From Mucilaginibacter sp. SG564 (GTDB lineage: Bacteria > Bacteroidota > Bacteroidia > Sphingobacteriales > Sphingobacteriaceae): DNA of 64,000 nt. Where the stretch lies: NCBI RefSeq assembly GCF_013149275.1, contig NZ_JABGNA010000003.1, forward strand, positions 372,001-436,000. Reading direction: 5' to 3'. Shown here piece after piece: positions 8,337-17,050 of this stretch. How positions within the stretch are numbered: position 1 is the stretch's first letter; the number at the start of each line of letters is the position of its first letter. A program made the position numbers and the translations under genes. Under the pieces are notes generated by a model. That model made no database searches. It was given only the letters and a program-made list of their open reading frames with translations, and had not been told where the DNA came from.

Positions 8337-9317
8337 TTAATCTATTTCGTCTAAATCGGTGGCAAAAGCTATTTTTTGTGGGTCATCCTGCAGATAAAAG
8401 ATGTCTGCCGTTTTCTGTTTTGTGCTATCCAGATCGAGCAAACTCACAATTTTTTTGATGCTGGCCCTATGTGTATGATTCTGGTAATCCACAAATTCCA
8501 GTTCGAAGTTCACCATCGGCTGCTCGTTAATGTAGGTACCGGTAAGGTTTGCCGCGATTTGTTTAGCCGTTGTTCTGACCCCCTTAAATTTAATTAAAGG
8601 AGCATTATCCAGTCCACTGTTTAGTTTACTGCTAATAAAGCCGAGAAGTACACGATAAAACAGTAGTACCGCCGGGCAAATCAGCAGCGGATGTCCAAAG
8701 CTCATAAAGCGCCAGCCCATCCCCTCGCTTTCTGACTGATAGGAGTATATGTAATATCCAACCACTACCGTTAAAAGCAGCAGCCAGCCCAGGTTTATCA
8801 ACGCTATTATTCCTCTACGGATACTGCCTTCGCTATTTTCAAAAATAAAGTACGGGATATGTTTCATCTCCTTATCAATTAACAAACCAACCCGTTTACC
8901 TACTTCAAAGCGGCGCTCATAGGGCTTCATATCATTTATGCCAGCCTTTTGTACAATCTCGGTATTAGCCAGATTTTTAAAGCTCAGACTAAGCTCGTAG
9001 GTATTATACCCTGCGTCGGGTTTCGTTAGGTTGACTGATTCCAGTATTTTGGCCTCGCGCCGCACTCCATTTTTCTTAAGGCGATCCATATTCCGTTTGG
9101 CCGAAAACGCCTTCAAAACCCATTTACGATAATACCCTGCCAGCAAGATGATCCAAAGCACCATTGACAAAGCCGTCAGTCCTAACGAAAGCCAGGGATC
9201 CGATCCTTCGATATCAAGTGGGTTTTCGCTTTTGATGTTATAATATAACAGCATCGGAAAAGGGATAGCGAAAAACAACATGTAAAGCATCCAGAATATA
9301 GCAACACCGCGTTTCAT
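8337..9317 (-). CDS. Unknown membrane protein with two DUF3592-like soluble domains
   Basis: This 326-residue protein has two N-terminal helices (about 5-28 and 42-63), a soluble domain (about 80-165), two more helices (about 170-225), and a second soluble domain (about 240-326). Each soluble domain opens with a GV/R-x-A-x-I type strand (GVRREAKILESV; GVRTTAKQIAANL) and contains a hydrophobic strand pair (YELSLSFKNL; VNFELEFVD), then a segment ending with a DK/DD turn. This internal duplication resembles DUF3592-type beta domains, although the assignment is tentative. Its neighbours are four other small membrane or lipoprotein genes in one operon, suggesting an envelope complex of unknown role. 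Confidence 0.72.
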   Translation of the reverse strand: MKRGVAIFWMLYMLFFAIPFPMLLYYNIKSENPLDIEGSDPWLSLGLTALSMVLWIILLAGYYRKWVLKAFSAKRNMDRLKKNGVRREAKILESVNLTKPDAGYNTYELSLSFKNLANTEIVQKAGINDMKPYERRFEVGKRVGLLIDKEMKHIPYFIFENSEGSIRRGIIALINLGWLLLLTVVVGYYIYSYQSESEGMGWRFMSFGHPLLICPAVLLFYRVLLGFISSKLNSGLDNAPLIKFKGVRTTAKQIAANLTGTYINEQPMVNFELEFVDYQNHTHRASIKKIVSLLDLDSTKQKTADIFYLQDDPQKIAFATDLDEID

Positions 9318-9357
9318 TGTCGATTGGTTTTAGTTAAAAGCCAGTTACTTCTTAATT

Positions 9358-9822
9358 TCATTTGGGCAAGCCCATAATATCACTCAACTCGTCCGTAAAG
9401 TTTTGCAGGGGTTTGGTAACAAAAAAGCCTTGCCGCACCAGTATCCTTTTTTCTTTACCATTCTTATAAAAAATCATGGTAGCTGACACATTAAGCGTGA
9501 TGCCGATGTTGGTCATTTTGGAGATCAGGAAATGATCAAAATCATCAAAGCTGTATTCCTTTTCAGGAGTAAAGAAAAATGTTTTAAAGGTCATGCTCCT
9601 GGCTGCTGTGTTAAAGCTTATTTTGGCGGTGGTACGCAGGATTCCTATCGTACCCAGGATACCCAGGCACGCCGCAAAAAAATAGGCACCTTTGCTGTTT
9701 CCATAAATCAAAGTAGCAACCATACCCCCGAATGAGAGTAAGGAAAGAAAATAGAACATACCCTTTTGTATTTTCACCTGGTAGGTATTCCCATCCTGTT
9801 CAAAATATTTAAGTGATTGCAT
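9358..9822 (-). CDS. Unknown two-helix membrane protein
   Basis: The 154-residue protein has an N-terminal soluble strand, two adjacent transmembrane helices (about 24-41 and 47-62), then a beta-rich cytoplasmic domain (AKISFNTAARSMTFKTFFF…YSFDDFDHFLISK) and a C-terminal helix. The layout is the same as in the 163-residue protein at the end of the operon. It lies 21 nt after the DUF4870-like gene and 40 nt before the 326-residue gene. No catalytic motif was seen. Confidence 0.7.
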   Translation of the reverse strand: MQSLKYFEQDGNTYQVKIQKGMFYFLSLLSFGGMVATLIYGNSKGAYFFAACLGILGTIGILRTTAKISFNTAARSMTFKTFFFTPEKEYSFDDFDHFLISKMTNIGITLNVSATMIFYKNGKEKRILVRQGFFVTKPLQNFTDELSDIMGLPK

Positions 9823-9843
9823 AAGGCTATATTTTAAAAATGA

Positions 9844-10167
9844 TCAACCTATAAAAGGGAAACTATTTTCAAATGCTTTACCAAATACAGGAATGGGCTT
9901 TTGGGCGTTATTGGCTGCATTGATCATACCCAATATCCAGAATACAATGATCACTAAGCCTATCAATCCCAAAAAGGCCAGTGCAGGCACCAACGATACA
10001 ATAAATCGTAAAACGATATTAAGAATGATGCTCACAATGGCTAAACCCAATGATTGTCTTAAATGATATTTGAGCAACGCATCTGCTTTATCTTTTCCCG
10101 AAAAATACGCGACCAGCCACCCAATAAGAGTTATGTACGATACGATGGATAATGTTTTGTTGTTCAT
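9844..10167 (-). CDS. DUF4870/Tic20-like small membrane protein
   Basis: The 107 residues hold three hydrophobic helices. The N-terminus (LSIVSYITLIGWLVAYFSGKDK) and the central KYHLRQSLGLAIVSIILNI match the YHxxQ-type signature of the DUF4870/'import component' family, whose biochemical role is unknown. It is the first gene of the five-gene minus-strand operon and faces the divergent TPR/HTH regulator gene across a 230 bp gap, so that regulator is a candidate to control it (inference from position only). Confidence 0.78.
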   Translation of the reverse strand: MNNKTLSIVSYITLIGWLVAYFSGKDKADALLKYHLRQSLGLAIVSIILNIVLRFIVSLVPALAFLGLIGLVIIVFWILGMINAANNAQKPIPVFGKAFENSFPFIG

Positions 10168-10397
10168 GATAATTTAGTTTTTTCGTCTGGCGATATTGCC
10201 GTAACAAAATTGCAGACAACTACCATGCAATGCTAATTTTTGCATTCTACAAAGCGTCTACCCATTTACAGCAGAGCGTCTACAATATATCTACAGGTTT
10301 TATAAATAATTGATTGTATGAATATTACAAATACACCCCAAGCACCAATCCTGGCGTTTCCGTATTAATTTTCAGTTAATTGTAGTAATTTGGCTTC

Positions 10398-12257
10398 ATG
10401 ACATCTCCATGGAATAAGCTCTTTATTGGGGCCTGTATGATAATGCTATCATTTGTTGCCCGGGCCCAGAATGTAATAATAGATAGCTTACGCTCTGTTA
10501 TTGATAACCCCGCATTAAATGAAAAAGAAAAACCTGCTTTACTTTACCAACTGGGCCAGGCAAACCGGGTCAGTAAAAATTATGAGATTGCCGTATCCAA
10601 TGCTAAACAATGCATTGTCCTGGCTTTAAAGTATAAAAACTTTACGGTAGCCACTAAGGGCTATACTCTATTGGCTACTATTAAAGCCAACACACAGCAG
10701 TTGGCCACTTTAAAACAAACCTGTGATACGGCCGTAATCATGGCACAACAGGCTAATGACCCCATAGCTATGGCCTATAGCTATTACGCAAAAGTATGGT
10801 TATATAGAATGCTCGGTAATTCGGATAATGTAGTAAAATACTGCCAGTTGGGATTAAAAGAGCTCGAAAAAAAAGCTGACCCCGGTTTAGCCGCTGGTTT
10901 TTATTACCGGCTTTACGCCGTAAACTCCGACTGGAACAATGAAGCTAAAGTGAATTTTTATGCCCGAAAAGCCGTTGAAAACGCCTTGCAGGCCAAAAAT
11001 TATGACTTATTAAGTAATGCTTATACCGCGCTGTCAGTAGCTCATGAATACAATTACAATAAATCAAAAAACAAGGCCCAACTTGACAGCTTTTTCTTTT
11101 ACCTGAATCGGTCAGAAATACTCTACCGGCAACATTCAGGAAGGGTATCTGCTAATACCTATGGTATTACTTGCATTAATATCGCCAACGCTTACTATAA
11201 ATACTTCCCGCAAACTGATAAAAATGCCCGGAACCAGGCTATCGAGCATGCTAATATTGCCCTTTCAGTATTAAAAAACTCAAATAACGGTCAGGAAATT
11301 ATGGCCAGCGGCTTGGGGATACTAAGCGAATATGCCCGGCGCGACGGAAATACCCCTCAGGAGGAAAAATATTTACTGGAAGCTTACCGTGTCATGCAAA
11401 CTGATAAGCAACCTTATTATTACACGATGATCAATGTGGTTACGGGCTTATCGGAGTTTTATGAAAAAAGAGGAGAACTTGGAAAAGCGCTGGATTTTCA
11501 AAAGAACATAACGGAGTACAACATCAAAAACTTTAACCAGGAACAAGCTCTCAATACTCAAAAACTGGAAATACAATACGAGACCGAAAAAAAGAACAGT
11601 GAAATGCAGGCCTTAAAGGAAAAAGAGAAAAGCCGCAGATTGCAAAATTACCTTTACGGCTGTATAGCCATCGCTTCTGTTTTGGGTTTGTTATTCATGT
11701 TTAGGTCATATCACTTCAAGTTGCGTTATTCTATGCAGCGCGAAAAACAATTACAATTGGAAAATCAGGAATCTGAGCTACAGGTAAAACTGGAAAAAGA
11801 AGAACAGGCCAGGCTCAGAGCCGAGCAGCAATTACTGGAAACACAGCAGCAACAACTAAAATTAGAAATGATGGCCAACACGCTTCAACTGGAACACAAG
11901 AACCGGATGCTGCACGATATAAAAGATAAGCTAACCGAGGGTGACCCTGTAAATATGCAGCGGATACTAAAAGAAGAAATGCTGCTGGATAACGACTTTG
12001 AACATGCCACATTACAAATACAACATGTGCATCCAGAATTTTTCAATCTGCTTAATGATAAGGCAAAAAAGAAACTAACCCTGCTCGATTTAAAACTTTG
12101 CGCCTACCTGTATCTTAAAATGGATACCAGGCAAATTTCGCAACTGATGCATATCGAAGCCAAAAGTGTACGAATGAGCCGCTACCGGATAAAACAAAAA
12201 TTAGGATTGGAAAAAGAAGAAGATTTGAACCTCTTTTTACAGAAATTAGGGAATTAG
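10398..12257 (+). CDS. Membrane-anchored TPR protein with C-terminal LuxR-like HTH
   Basis: The 619-residue protein has a signal peptide (to about residue 23), a periplasmic tetratricopeptide-type helical array (about 30-385), a single transmembrane helix (about 417-436), a glutamine/glutamate-rich coiled coil (about 440-525), and a C-terminal helix-turn-helix (about 560-612: LTLLDLKLCAYLYLKM, then QISQLMHIEAKSVRMSRYRI). This architecture is common in Bacteroidota as one-piece regulators that link an envelope signal to transcription. There is no kinase or receiver domain. It is divergent from the five-gene membrane operon. The start ATG is 18 nt after a TAATTTGG sequence that could be a weak -7 element. 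The signal and targets are unknown. Confidence 0.85.
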   Translation: MTSPWNKLFIGACMIMLSFVARAQNVIIDSLRSVIDNPALNEKEKPALLYQLGQANRVSKNYEIAVSNAKQCIVLALKYKNFTVATKGYTLLATIKANTQQLATLKQTCDTAVIMAQQANDPIAMAYSYYAKVWLYRMLGNSDNVVKYCQLGLKELEKKADPGLAAGFYYRLYAVNSDWNNEAKVNFYARKAVENALQAKNYDLLSNAYTALSVAHEYNYNKSKNKAQLDSFFFYLNRSEILYRQHSGRVSANTYGITCINIANAYYKYFPQTDKNARNQAIEHANIALSVLKNSNNGQEIMASGLGILSEYARRDGNTPQEEKYLLEAYRVMQTDKQPYYYTMINVVTGLSEFYEKRGELGKALDFQKNITEYNIKNFNQEQALNTQKLEIQYETEKKNSEMQALKEKEKSRRLQNYLYGCIAIASVLGLLFMFRSYHFKLRYSMQREKQLQLENQESELQVKLEKEEQARLRAEQQLLETQQQQLKLEMMANTLQLEHKNRMLHDIKDKLTEGDPVNMQRILKEEMLLDNDFEHATLQIQHVHPEFFNLLNDKAKKKLTLLDLKLCAYLYLKMDTRQISQLMHIEAKSVRMSRYRIKQKLGLEKEEDLNLFLQKLGN

Positions 12258-12289
12258 GGCTATAGCTGGCCGAGGTCATGATTGCGCAC

Positions 12290-12320
12290 AAAAAAAGCCT
12301 CTCATTTTCATGAGAGGCTT
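12290..12320 (-). terminator. Rho-independent terminator of tRNA-His
   Basis: A perfect 10-bp stem (12295-12304 with 12311-12320, loop TTTTCA on the plus strand) is followed on the minus strand by a run of Ts (plus-strand A run at 12291-12296). It lies 4 nt beyond the tRNA 3' end. Confidence 0.85.
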
Positions 12321-12323
12321 TCG

Positions 12324-12398
12324 GGTAAATGATGGGGCTCGAACCCACGACCCTCGGTACCACAAACCGATGCTCTAACCAACTGAGCTACATCTACC
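12324..12398 (-). tRNA. tRNA-His (GUG)
   Basis: The minus strand folds into a full cloverleaf. The acceptor stem is GTAGATG/CATTTAC with one G-U pair, the D arm is GCTC…GAGC, and the anticodon stem TCGGT/ACCGA carries the loop TTGTGGT (anticodon GTG). The T arm is GTGGG-TTCGAGC-CCCAT. An additional G precedes position 1 opposite C73, the identity element of histidine tRNA. The 3' CCA is not encoded, so a CCA-adding enzyme is required. Confidence 0.97.
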
Positions 12399-12513
12399 GT
12401 TTGGAGAGTGCAAAAATAGAAATCTTACGGCTATTTGCAAACTCTTTTTAAAATTACATTCGGCTTACCTGTTTAATTTAGAACGATTTTAATTAATTAT
12501 TAGATTTGTATTT

Positions 12514-14610
12514 ATGGCTGAGCAATTAATTGAATTGAACGTGACAGGGATGCATTGTAATAATTGTGCCTTATCTGTACATAAACTACTTGAAAAAAGG
12601 GGCTTACATAATATACTGGTCGACTTTGCCAGCGAAGAGGTAAAATTTTCAACCAACGATAGCTCCAAATTGCCCGAAATAAAAAAGGGAATAGAAAATT
12701 TAGGTTTTAGAGTGATTGACGATATTTCGCAACATCAGCCTTCATTTTACGATAAAGTAGAGAATAAATTTGTCTTCTGCGCCCTGTTTACCGTACCTCT
12801 TTTACTCGGCATGTGGTTGCCCTGGCATGTATTACATCAACCTATTGTACAACTATTATTATGCCTGCCGGTATTTATAGTAGGCTGCCTGCATTTTGGT
12901 AAAAGTGCATGGAGTTCTGTAAAAGGTGGCGTACCCAATATGGATGTGCTCATATTTATCGGTTCAACATCGGCATTTGTATATAGCCTTACGGGTACAC
13001 TGCAGCATTTAGGTCCGCAGTATCAGTTTTACGAAACGTGTGCTACTATTATTACCCTGGTACTATTAGGCAATGTGTTTGAAAAACGATCCGTGACCCA
13101 AACCACGTCGGCAGTAAAAGATCTGATCAAATTTCAGCAGGTAAATGCTAACCGTGTTGTTAACGGCGGTGTGGAAGTGATCAGCGCCAAAGAAGTACGC
13201 CCAGGTGATACCTTATTAGTAAATCAGGGAGATAAAATACCTGTTGACGGCGAAATTCTGTCTGGCAGCGCGTCTGTAGATGAGGCCATGCTTACCGGCG
13301 AAAGTTTACCCGTTGAAAAGAAAAAATATGACAGGGTAATAGGCGGTACTATACTAGTTAACGGCAATATACATATGCTGGCCACCAAAGTTGGCTCCAA
13401 TACTATCCTGTCGCAGATCATCGAGCTGATGAAAAAAGCCCAGGCAGCCAAGCCGCCTATTCAAAAACTGGGTGATAAGGTTGCTTCTATATTTGTACCA
13501 GCAGTGCTGGGTATCTCCCTGCTTACCTTTGTACTTACTTTTTACATCGTTCATGCCGGTCTGCAGCATTCGTTGCTGAACGCGATAGCCGTATTGGTGA
13601 TATCATGCCCTTGCGCTATGGGACTGGCTACCCCTACTGCGGTAATGGTAGGTCTTGGTCGTGCGGCTAAGAGTGGCATCCTCATCAAGGGTGGTGACAC
13701 GATTGAAGCCGTAGCCCATACCAAATATGTGGTATTTGATAAAACAGGCACCTTAACCACCGGCAAGTTCAGCATCAATGAGATCAAAGCCGAAGCTGGC
13801 GTCGATATCGAATTGATCCGAGGCATCATTATCGCCATTGAAGAGCGATCAAACCATCCAATAGCCAAATCACTGGTGAGCGGATTAAAAAATCTCCCCC
13901 GGCAAAAAGTAATCCTCAAAGTAGCCAAAGAGGAAAAAGGCCTCGGTATGCGTGCCGAAGACGTACAAGGCAGCAATTACTTCCTCGGTACTGCCAAACT
14001 GAATAAGGACGATCATTTTAATCTCTCCCTTTATAAAAACCAGCAGTTACTGGCCCAGATAGCGCTTGATGATGAAATAAAACCCGAAACGGCCTCCCTT
14101 ATAGCCCAACTCAAAAAAATGGGCATCAAACCCATACTATTGAGCGGCGACAAAAAAGACCGTTGCCTCAAAGTGGCCTCTGCTATAGGCATTAAGGAGG
14201 TGCATGCCGAAAAACTGCCCGACGAAAAGTTGAAAGTGATCGAGATGTATAAGCAAAAAGGTAAAACCATCATGATAGGCGATGGAATAAATGATGCCCC
14301 TGCATTAACCAAAGCCGATGTGGGCGTATCCATGAACGATGCCAGCCAGGTGGCTATACAATCAGCCAGTGTTGTGCTGCTTAATACCGATCTGAATTCG
14401 GTGATTAAATTTTTACAGATCAGCAAGCATACCCTGCTCACCATTAAACAAAATCTGTTTTGGGCATTTGCATATAACATTGTAGCCATTCCTCTGGCAG
14501 CCCTGGGCTTTTTAAACCCGATGGTAGGCGCATTTACCATGGCTTTTTCAGATGTGGTGGTGATTGGTAATTCGCTGAGGTTGAAAATTAAAAAGGTCGA
14601 TGGTCGATAG
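12514..14610 (+). CDS. copA: Copper-translocating P1B-type ATPase
   Basis: The 698-residue protein begins with one heavy-metal-associated domain (GMHCNNC, Cys15 and Cys18). It contains the actuator motif LTGES, the membrane copper site CPC (Cys365-Pro-Cys367 in SCPCAMG), the phosphorylated Asp409 in DKTGT, the HP dipeptide of the nucleotide domain (SNHPIA) and the hinge GDGINDAP. Helix 7 has N-x6-YN-x4-P ([14 protein letters not shown]). Together these indicate a P1B-1 Cu(I) exporter in the inner membrane. Helix 8 reads MAFSD where MxxSS is often seen. TAGATTTG at 12501-12508 fits the Bacteroidota -7 element and would leave almost no leader. The 3' end of the gene overlaps one arm of an inverted repeat. 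Confidence 0.94.
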   Translation: MAEQLIELNVTGMHCNNCALSVHKLLEKRGLHNILVDFASEEVKFSTNDSSKLPEIKKGIENLGFRVIDDISQHQPSFYDKVENKFVFCALFTVPLLLGMWLPWHVLHQPIVQLLLCLPVFIVGCLHFGKSAWSSVKGGVPNMDVLIFIGSTSAFVYSLTGTLQHLGPQYQFYETCATIITLVLLGNVFEKRSVTQTTSAVKDLIKFQQVNANRVVNGGVEVISAKEVRPGDTLLVNQGDKIPVDGEILSGSASVDEAMLTGESLPVEKKKYDRVIGGTILVNGNIHMLATKVGSNTILSQIIELMKKAQAAKPPIQKLGDKVASIFVPAVLGISLLTFVLTFYIVHAGLQHSLLNAIAVLVISCPCAMGLATPTAVMVGLGRAAKSGILIKGGDTIEAVAHTKYVVFDKTGTLTTGKFSINEIKAEAGVDIELIRGIIIAIEERSNHPIAKSLVSGLKNLPRQKVILKVAKEEKGLGMRAEDVQGSNYFLGTAKLNKDDHFNLSLYKNQQLLAQIALDDEIKPETASLIAQLKKMGIKPILLSGDKKDRCLKVASAIGIKEVHAEKLPDEKLKVIEMYKQKGKTIMIGDGINDAPALTKADVGVSMNDASQVAIQSASVVLLNTDLNSVIKFLQISKHTLLTIKQNLFWAFAYNIVAIPLAALGFLNPMVGAFTMAFSDVVVIGNSLRLKIKKVDGR

Positions 14611-14706
14611 ACCATAGTCCATGGCCCTTTCATTTTCTGTTTTATTTACGCATAAGTCAAAGTTTCTTACTTTTGCAGCTGTGGACTATGGTCTATCGTC
14701 CATGGA
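14595..14706. repeat. Inverted repeat of 'CCATAGTCCA' words
   Basis: The two arms share the exact 17-mer CGATAGACCATAGTCCA (14604-14620) and its complement (14682-14698), and similarity continues on both sides. The left arm covers the copA stop codon, and the right arm ends 10 nt before rnhA. The rnhA promoter lies between the arms. Confidence 0.8.
14668..14675 (+). promoter_or_regulatory. -7 promoter element of rnhA (TACTTTTG)
   Basis: TACTTTTG followed by C fits TAnnTTTG(C). It sits about 40 nt upstream of the rnhA ATG, inside the loop of the surrounding inverted repeat, so the transcript leader would carry only the right arm. Confidence 0.5.
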
Positions 14707-14715
14707 CTAACAATT

Positions 14716-15174
14716 ATGATAGAAATATTTACAGACGGTGCATCAAGCGGGAATCCGGGTCCGGGTGGTTATGGGGTAATTTTGCGTTCGGGGAAGCATT
14801 ATAAAGAGCTTTCTGAAGGCTTTCGCAAAACCACCAACAACCGTATGGAACTACTGGCTGTAATCAAGGGACTGGAAGCGCTGAAAACCCCTAATCAGCA
14901 GGTGATGATCTTCTCCGACTCCAAATATGTGATCGATTCCATTGAAAAACGCTGGGTAAATGGCTGGGTGCAAAAAGGTTTCGCGGGCAAAAAAAATAAA
15001 GACCTCTGGCTCCGTTATCTCGATATCAGCAAGCACCACCAGATCAAATTTACCTGGGTACGCGGTCATAACGGTCACCCCGAAAACGAACGCTGTGATG
15101 AACTGGCTGTAGCCGCCGGGAAACAGAAACCACTGCTTATAGATTCGGTTTTTGAAGTGGAGAATGGGAAATAA
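14716..15174 (+). CDS. rnhA: Ribonuclease HI
   Basis: The 152-residue enzyme cleaves the RNA strand of RNA-DNA hybrids in the cytoplasm and helps remove primers and R-loops. All four carboxylates are visible: Asp7 (IFTDGASSGNPGPGGYG), Glu45 (NNRMELLAVI), Asp68 (IFSDSKYV) and Asp128 (NERCDEL). His at about 118 lies in the WVRGHNGHPEN loop. The basic handle WVNGWVQKGFAGKKNKDLW is present, as in E. coli RNase HI. The length is normal. It stands alone between two inverted-repeat blocks. Confidence 0.96.
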   Translation: MIEIFTDGASSGNPGPGGYGVILRSGKHYKELSEGFRKTTNNRMELLAVIKGLEALKTPNQQVMIFSDSKYVIDSIEKRWVNGWVQKGFAGKKNKDLWLRYLDISKHHQIKFTWVRGHNGHPENERCDELAVAAGKQKPLLIDSVFEVENGK

Positions 15175-15178
15175 TTAG

Positions 15179-15268
15179 TATCAAGTAGCTAGTATCAAGT
15201 ATCACGACTTTTTTCTTTTTATATTGAAGAGGCATAGCATCTTGATACTTGATACTAGCTACTTGATA
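15179..15268. repeat. TATCAAG-word inverted repeat, locus 1
   Basis: A 26-nt arm at 15179-15204 is perfectly complementary to 15243-15268 across a 38-nt loop. Each arm is built of partly repeated words (TATCAAGTA, GCTAGTATCAAG). A near-identical element lies at 61168-61276. This copy is between the convergent rnhA and phosphodiesterase genes and could also end transcription. Confidence 0.88.
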
Positions 15269-15270
15269 CC

Positions 15271-15295
15271 CTACCTACCTACCTACCTACCTACC
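15271..15295. repeat. CTAC tetranucleotide microsatellite
   Basis: Just over six tandem CTAC units run into the stop codon (TAG on the minus strand, 15291-15293) of the phosphodiesterase gene. Changes in copy number by slippage would leave the coding sequence intact. Confidence 0.9.
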
Positions 15296-15788
15296 ACCTT
15301 CCCGCCAGCTCTATTACCTGTAAATCCTGAATTTTATCGCCATCGATATTAAAACGCATCAGCGTACGTACTTTATGCCAGCCTTGCTGCCCGGCCGCGC
15401 CTGGGTTAAGATGCAGGCAGCCAATAGTTTTATCGGGCATCACTTTCAATATATGCGAATGGCCTGAGATAAACAACTTAGGCGGGTTTAAGTAGATCTC
15501 CTTTTTCACCGCCGGACTATATTTACCCGGATAACCGCCAATGTGGGTCATCCATACATCAACACCCTCACAATTAAAACGCAGATTTTCCGGGTATATC
15601 AATCTTACATCCTTTTGGTCGATATTGCCATATACCCCTTTTAGCGGTTTAAAAGCGGCCAGTTTATCGGCCAGCTCCAGGGTGCCGAAATCGCCGGCAT
15701 GCCATATTTCATCGCAATTTTCAAAATGCTTAAAAACGGCCTCGTCGAGGTAACTGTGGGTATCGGATATCAGGCCTATGCGGGTCAT
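15291..15788 (-). CDS. YfcE/MJ0936-type metallophosphoesterase
   Basis: The 165-residue protein has the compact metallophosphoesterase fold. The metal ligands are visible in order: DTH (Asp9, His11 in GLISDTHSYLDE), GDFG (about 37-40), GNID (about 55-58), the later MTHIGGYPGKY, and GHSH (about 109-112). Members hydrolyse phosphodiesters in vitro; the physiological substrate is usually unknown. A TATATTTG element just upstream gives a very short leader. The stop codon lies in a CTAC microsatellite. Confidence 0.92.
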   Translation of the reverse strand: MTRIGLISDTHSYLDEAVFKHFENCDEIWHAGDFGTLELADKLAAFKPLKGVYGNIDQKDVRLIYPENLRFNCEGVDVWMTHIGGYPGKYSPAVKKEIYLNPPKLFISGHSHILKVMPDKTIGCLHLNPGAAGQQGWHKVRTLMRFNIDGDKIQDLQVIELAGRW

Positions 15789-15793
15789 GGGAG

Positions 15794-15801
15794 CAAATAT
15801 A
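15794..15801 (-). promoter_or_regulatory. -7 promoter element (TATATTTG) of the phosphodiesterase gene
   Basis: On the minus strand TATATTTG, followed by CT, lies 5 nt before the ATG at 15788, consistent with a nearly leaderless transcript. Confidence 0.45.
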
Positions 15802-15868
15802 GATACAAGCGGTAAGAGTCAAGAATCAAGAGTTCATAAATCTGTCGTTGTGCGCAAAAAAACTGGAT

Positions 15869-15990
15869 AAAGGCTAAAAAGTGGGTTTACATGGCTTACA
15901 CTTTTTAGGGTTTAAATTGATTTAATTTATTGATAATCAAATAATTAACTACAATAAAGGTCTATTTTGTGTTAACCCACTTTTGGGTCT
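15869..15990. repeat. MITE-like repeat, copy 2 (inverted relative to copy 1)
   Basis: AAAAAGTGGGTTTACATGG on the left and GTTAACCCACTTTTGGGTC on the right mark the ends. The reverse complement aligns with 6942-7073 from end to end, with several small length differences in the AT-rich middle. It lies upstream of the phosphodiesterase gene. Confidence 0.7.
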
Positions 15991-16067
15991 GTTTTTGGTC
16001 GAATATCATAAGTCAATCATTTCCAACATCAGCAGCACAAGGTGCACGAAAATATACCAGGATAAAA

Positions 16068-16151
16068 TTTGTCATGCTGAACGTAGTGAAGCATCTATTA
16101 GTCGACAGGCAAAGCTCACGAATAGATCCTTCGTCCCTCAGGATGACAAAT
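16068..16151. repeat. GTCATCCTGAGG-family inverted repeat, copy A
   Basis: The left arm TTTGTCATGCTGAAC…GAAGCATCTATTA and the right arm (complement of TTTGTCATCCTGAGGGACG…GGATCTATT) form an imperfect hairpin just downstream of trmN6. Related pairs are at 41415-41495 and 53800-53878. Confidence 0.8.
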
Positions 16152-16168
16152 AAGAGCTAAAATGGTGA

Positions 16169-16873
16169 TTAAAATATCGTCAAAAAGTTCTCCAATACTT
16201 TTTGGTATTGCCTGCTGTAAACTTTAGGCGAATCGTAAATCACTAATTTCTCCGCTTTTGATTCTCCCTTACCAAAACCAAAAGCCAATATTTCCCGATG
16301 AAGTTCATCACTTTTAAACGAATGTATACTGATTACTTTTTGTAAATGAAGCTGATGTTGCGTGGCCAAAGCTTTAACCAACGCCGCGGTATCAATTGGT
16401 AATACCAACCAACAAGTCCCATTTTCTGTTAAATGTTCAGCCACACCAGATATCAAGCCTTCAAAAAAACCATCACCTGCATGTTTGGCCAAATTCTTCT
16501 TTACCCCCGGCGATTGAAGGGAGTTGATATAGAAAGGCGGATTGGATACAATCAGGTCATATTTTTTACTGGGATGATCGGAAAAAAAATCGGCAAAGCT
16601 TACTGGAAATAAAGCCAGCCTGTCAGCAAAAGGTGAGCTTCTAAAATTGCTTTCGGCGGTTCTAGCCGCACTTTCATCAATCTCAACTGCGTCAATTTGG
16701 GCATCGGTATAACGCTGGGCCAGCATCAGGGCAATTACGCCGGTGCCTGTGCCTATATCTAATATGGATAGAGGTTTATCTGCATCAGCCAATGCACCCA
16801 GTAAAACACCATCGGTATTGATCTTCATAGCGCAACCGGTTTGGTCGACACTGAATTGTTTAAAGCGAAACAT
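16169..16873 (-). CDS. trmN6: tRNA1(Val) adenine(37)-N6-methyltransferase
   Basis: This class-I SAM-dependent methyltransferase (YfiC family) makes m6A at position 37 of tRNA-Val. The N-terminus FRFKQFSVDQTGCAMKINTD is the conserved substrate-side motif. SAM motif I is ILDIGTGTGVIAL, the acidic ribose ligand is VEIDES, and the catalytic NPPF motif is in LIVSNPPFYINS. I chose the ATG at 16873 (MFRFKQF), which matches family starts; a longer frame begins at 16921 but adds a non-conserved segment. The RAYT-associated repeat starts 63 nt upstream of the start, so the insertion may affect its promoter. Confidence 0.92.
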   Translation of the reverse strand: MFRFKQFSVDQTGCAMKINTDGVLLGALADADKPLSILDIGTGTGVIALMLAQRYTDAQIDAVEIDESAARTAESNFRSSPFADRLALFPVSFADFFSDHPSKKYDLIVSNPPFYINSLQSPGVKKNLAKHAGDGFFEGLISGVAEHLTENGTCWLVLPIDTAALVKALATQHQLHLQKVISIHSFKSDELHREILAFGFGKGESKAEKLVIYDSPKVYSRQYQKVLENFLTIF

Positions 16874-16935
16874 TGATGCGAATTTATTACTAAATGTTAA
16901 GATGCGTATCAACGTTGACATTTAGCGGGTTTATA

Positions 16936-17020
16936 TTTGTTGGTGACAACACCAACAAAGTGCGAAGTTGTCCTCGCTGCCGTTGTTTTTGCCGCCCGTT
17001 GTTGGTGTTGTCACCAACAA
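16936..17020. repeat. Left REP pair (BIME-like)
   Basis: There are two hairpins facing each other, with 28 nt between them. The stem is TTGTTGGTG/CACCAACAA with loop ACAA (TTGT in the second unit). The tails are AGTGCG after unit 1 and CGCCCG before unit 2. Confidence 0.85.
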
Positions 17021-17050
17021 CTCTTATCTTGAAAGTTATAACCGATTTAA

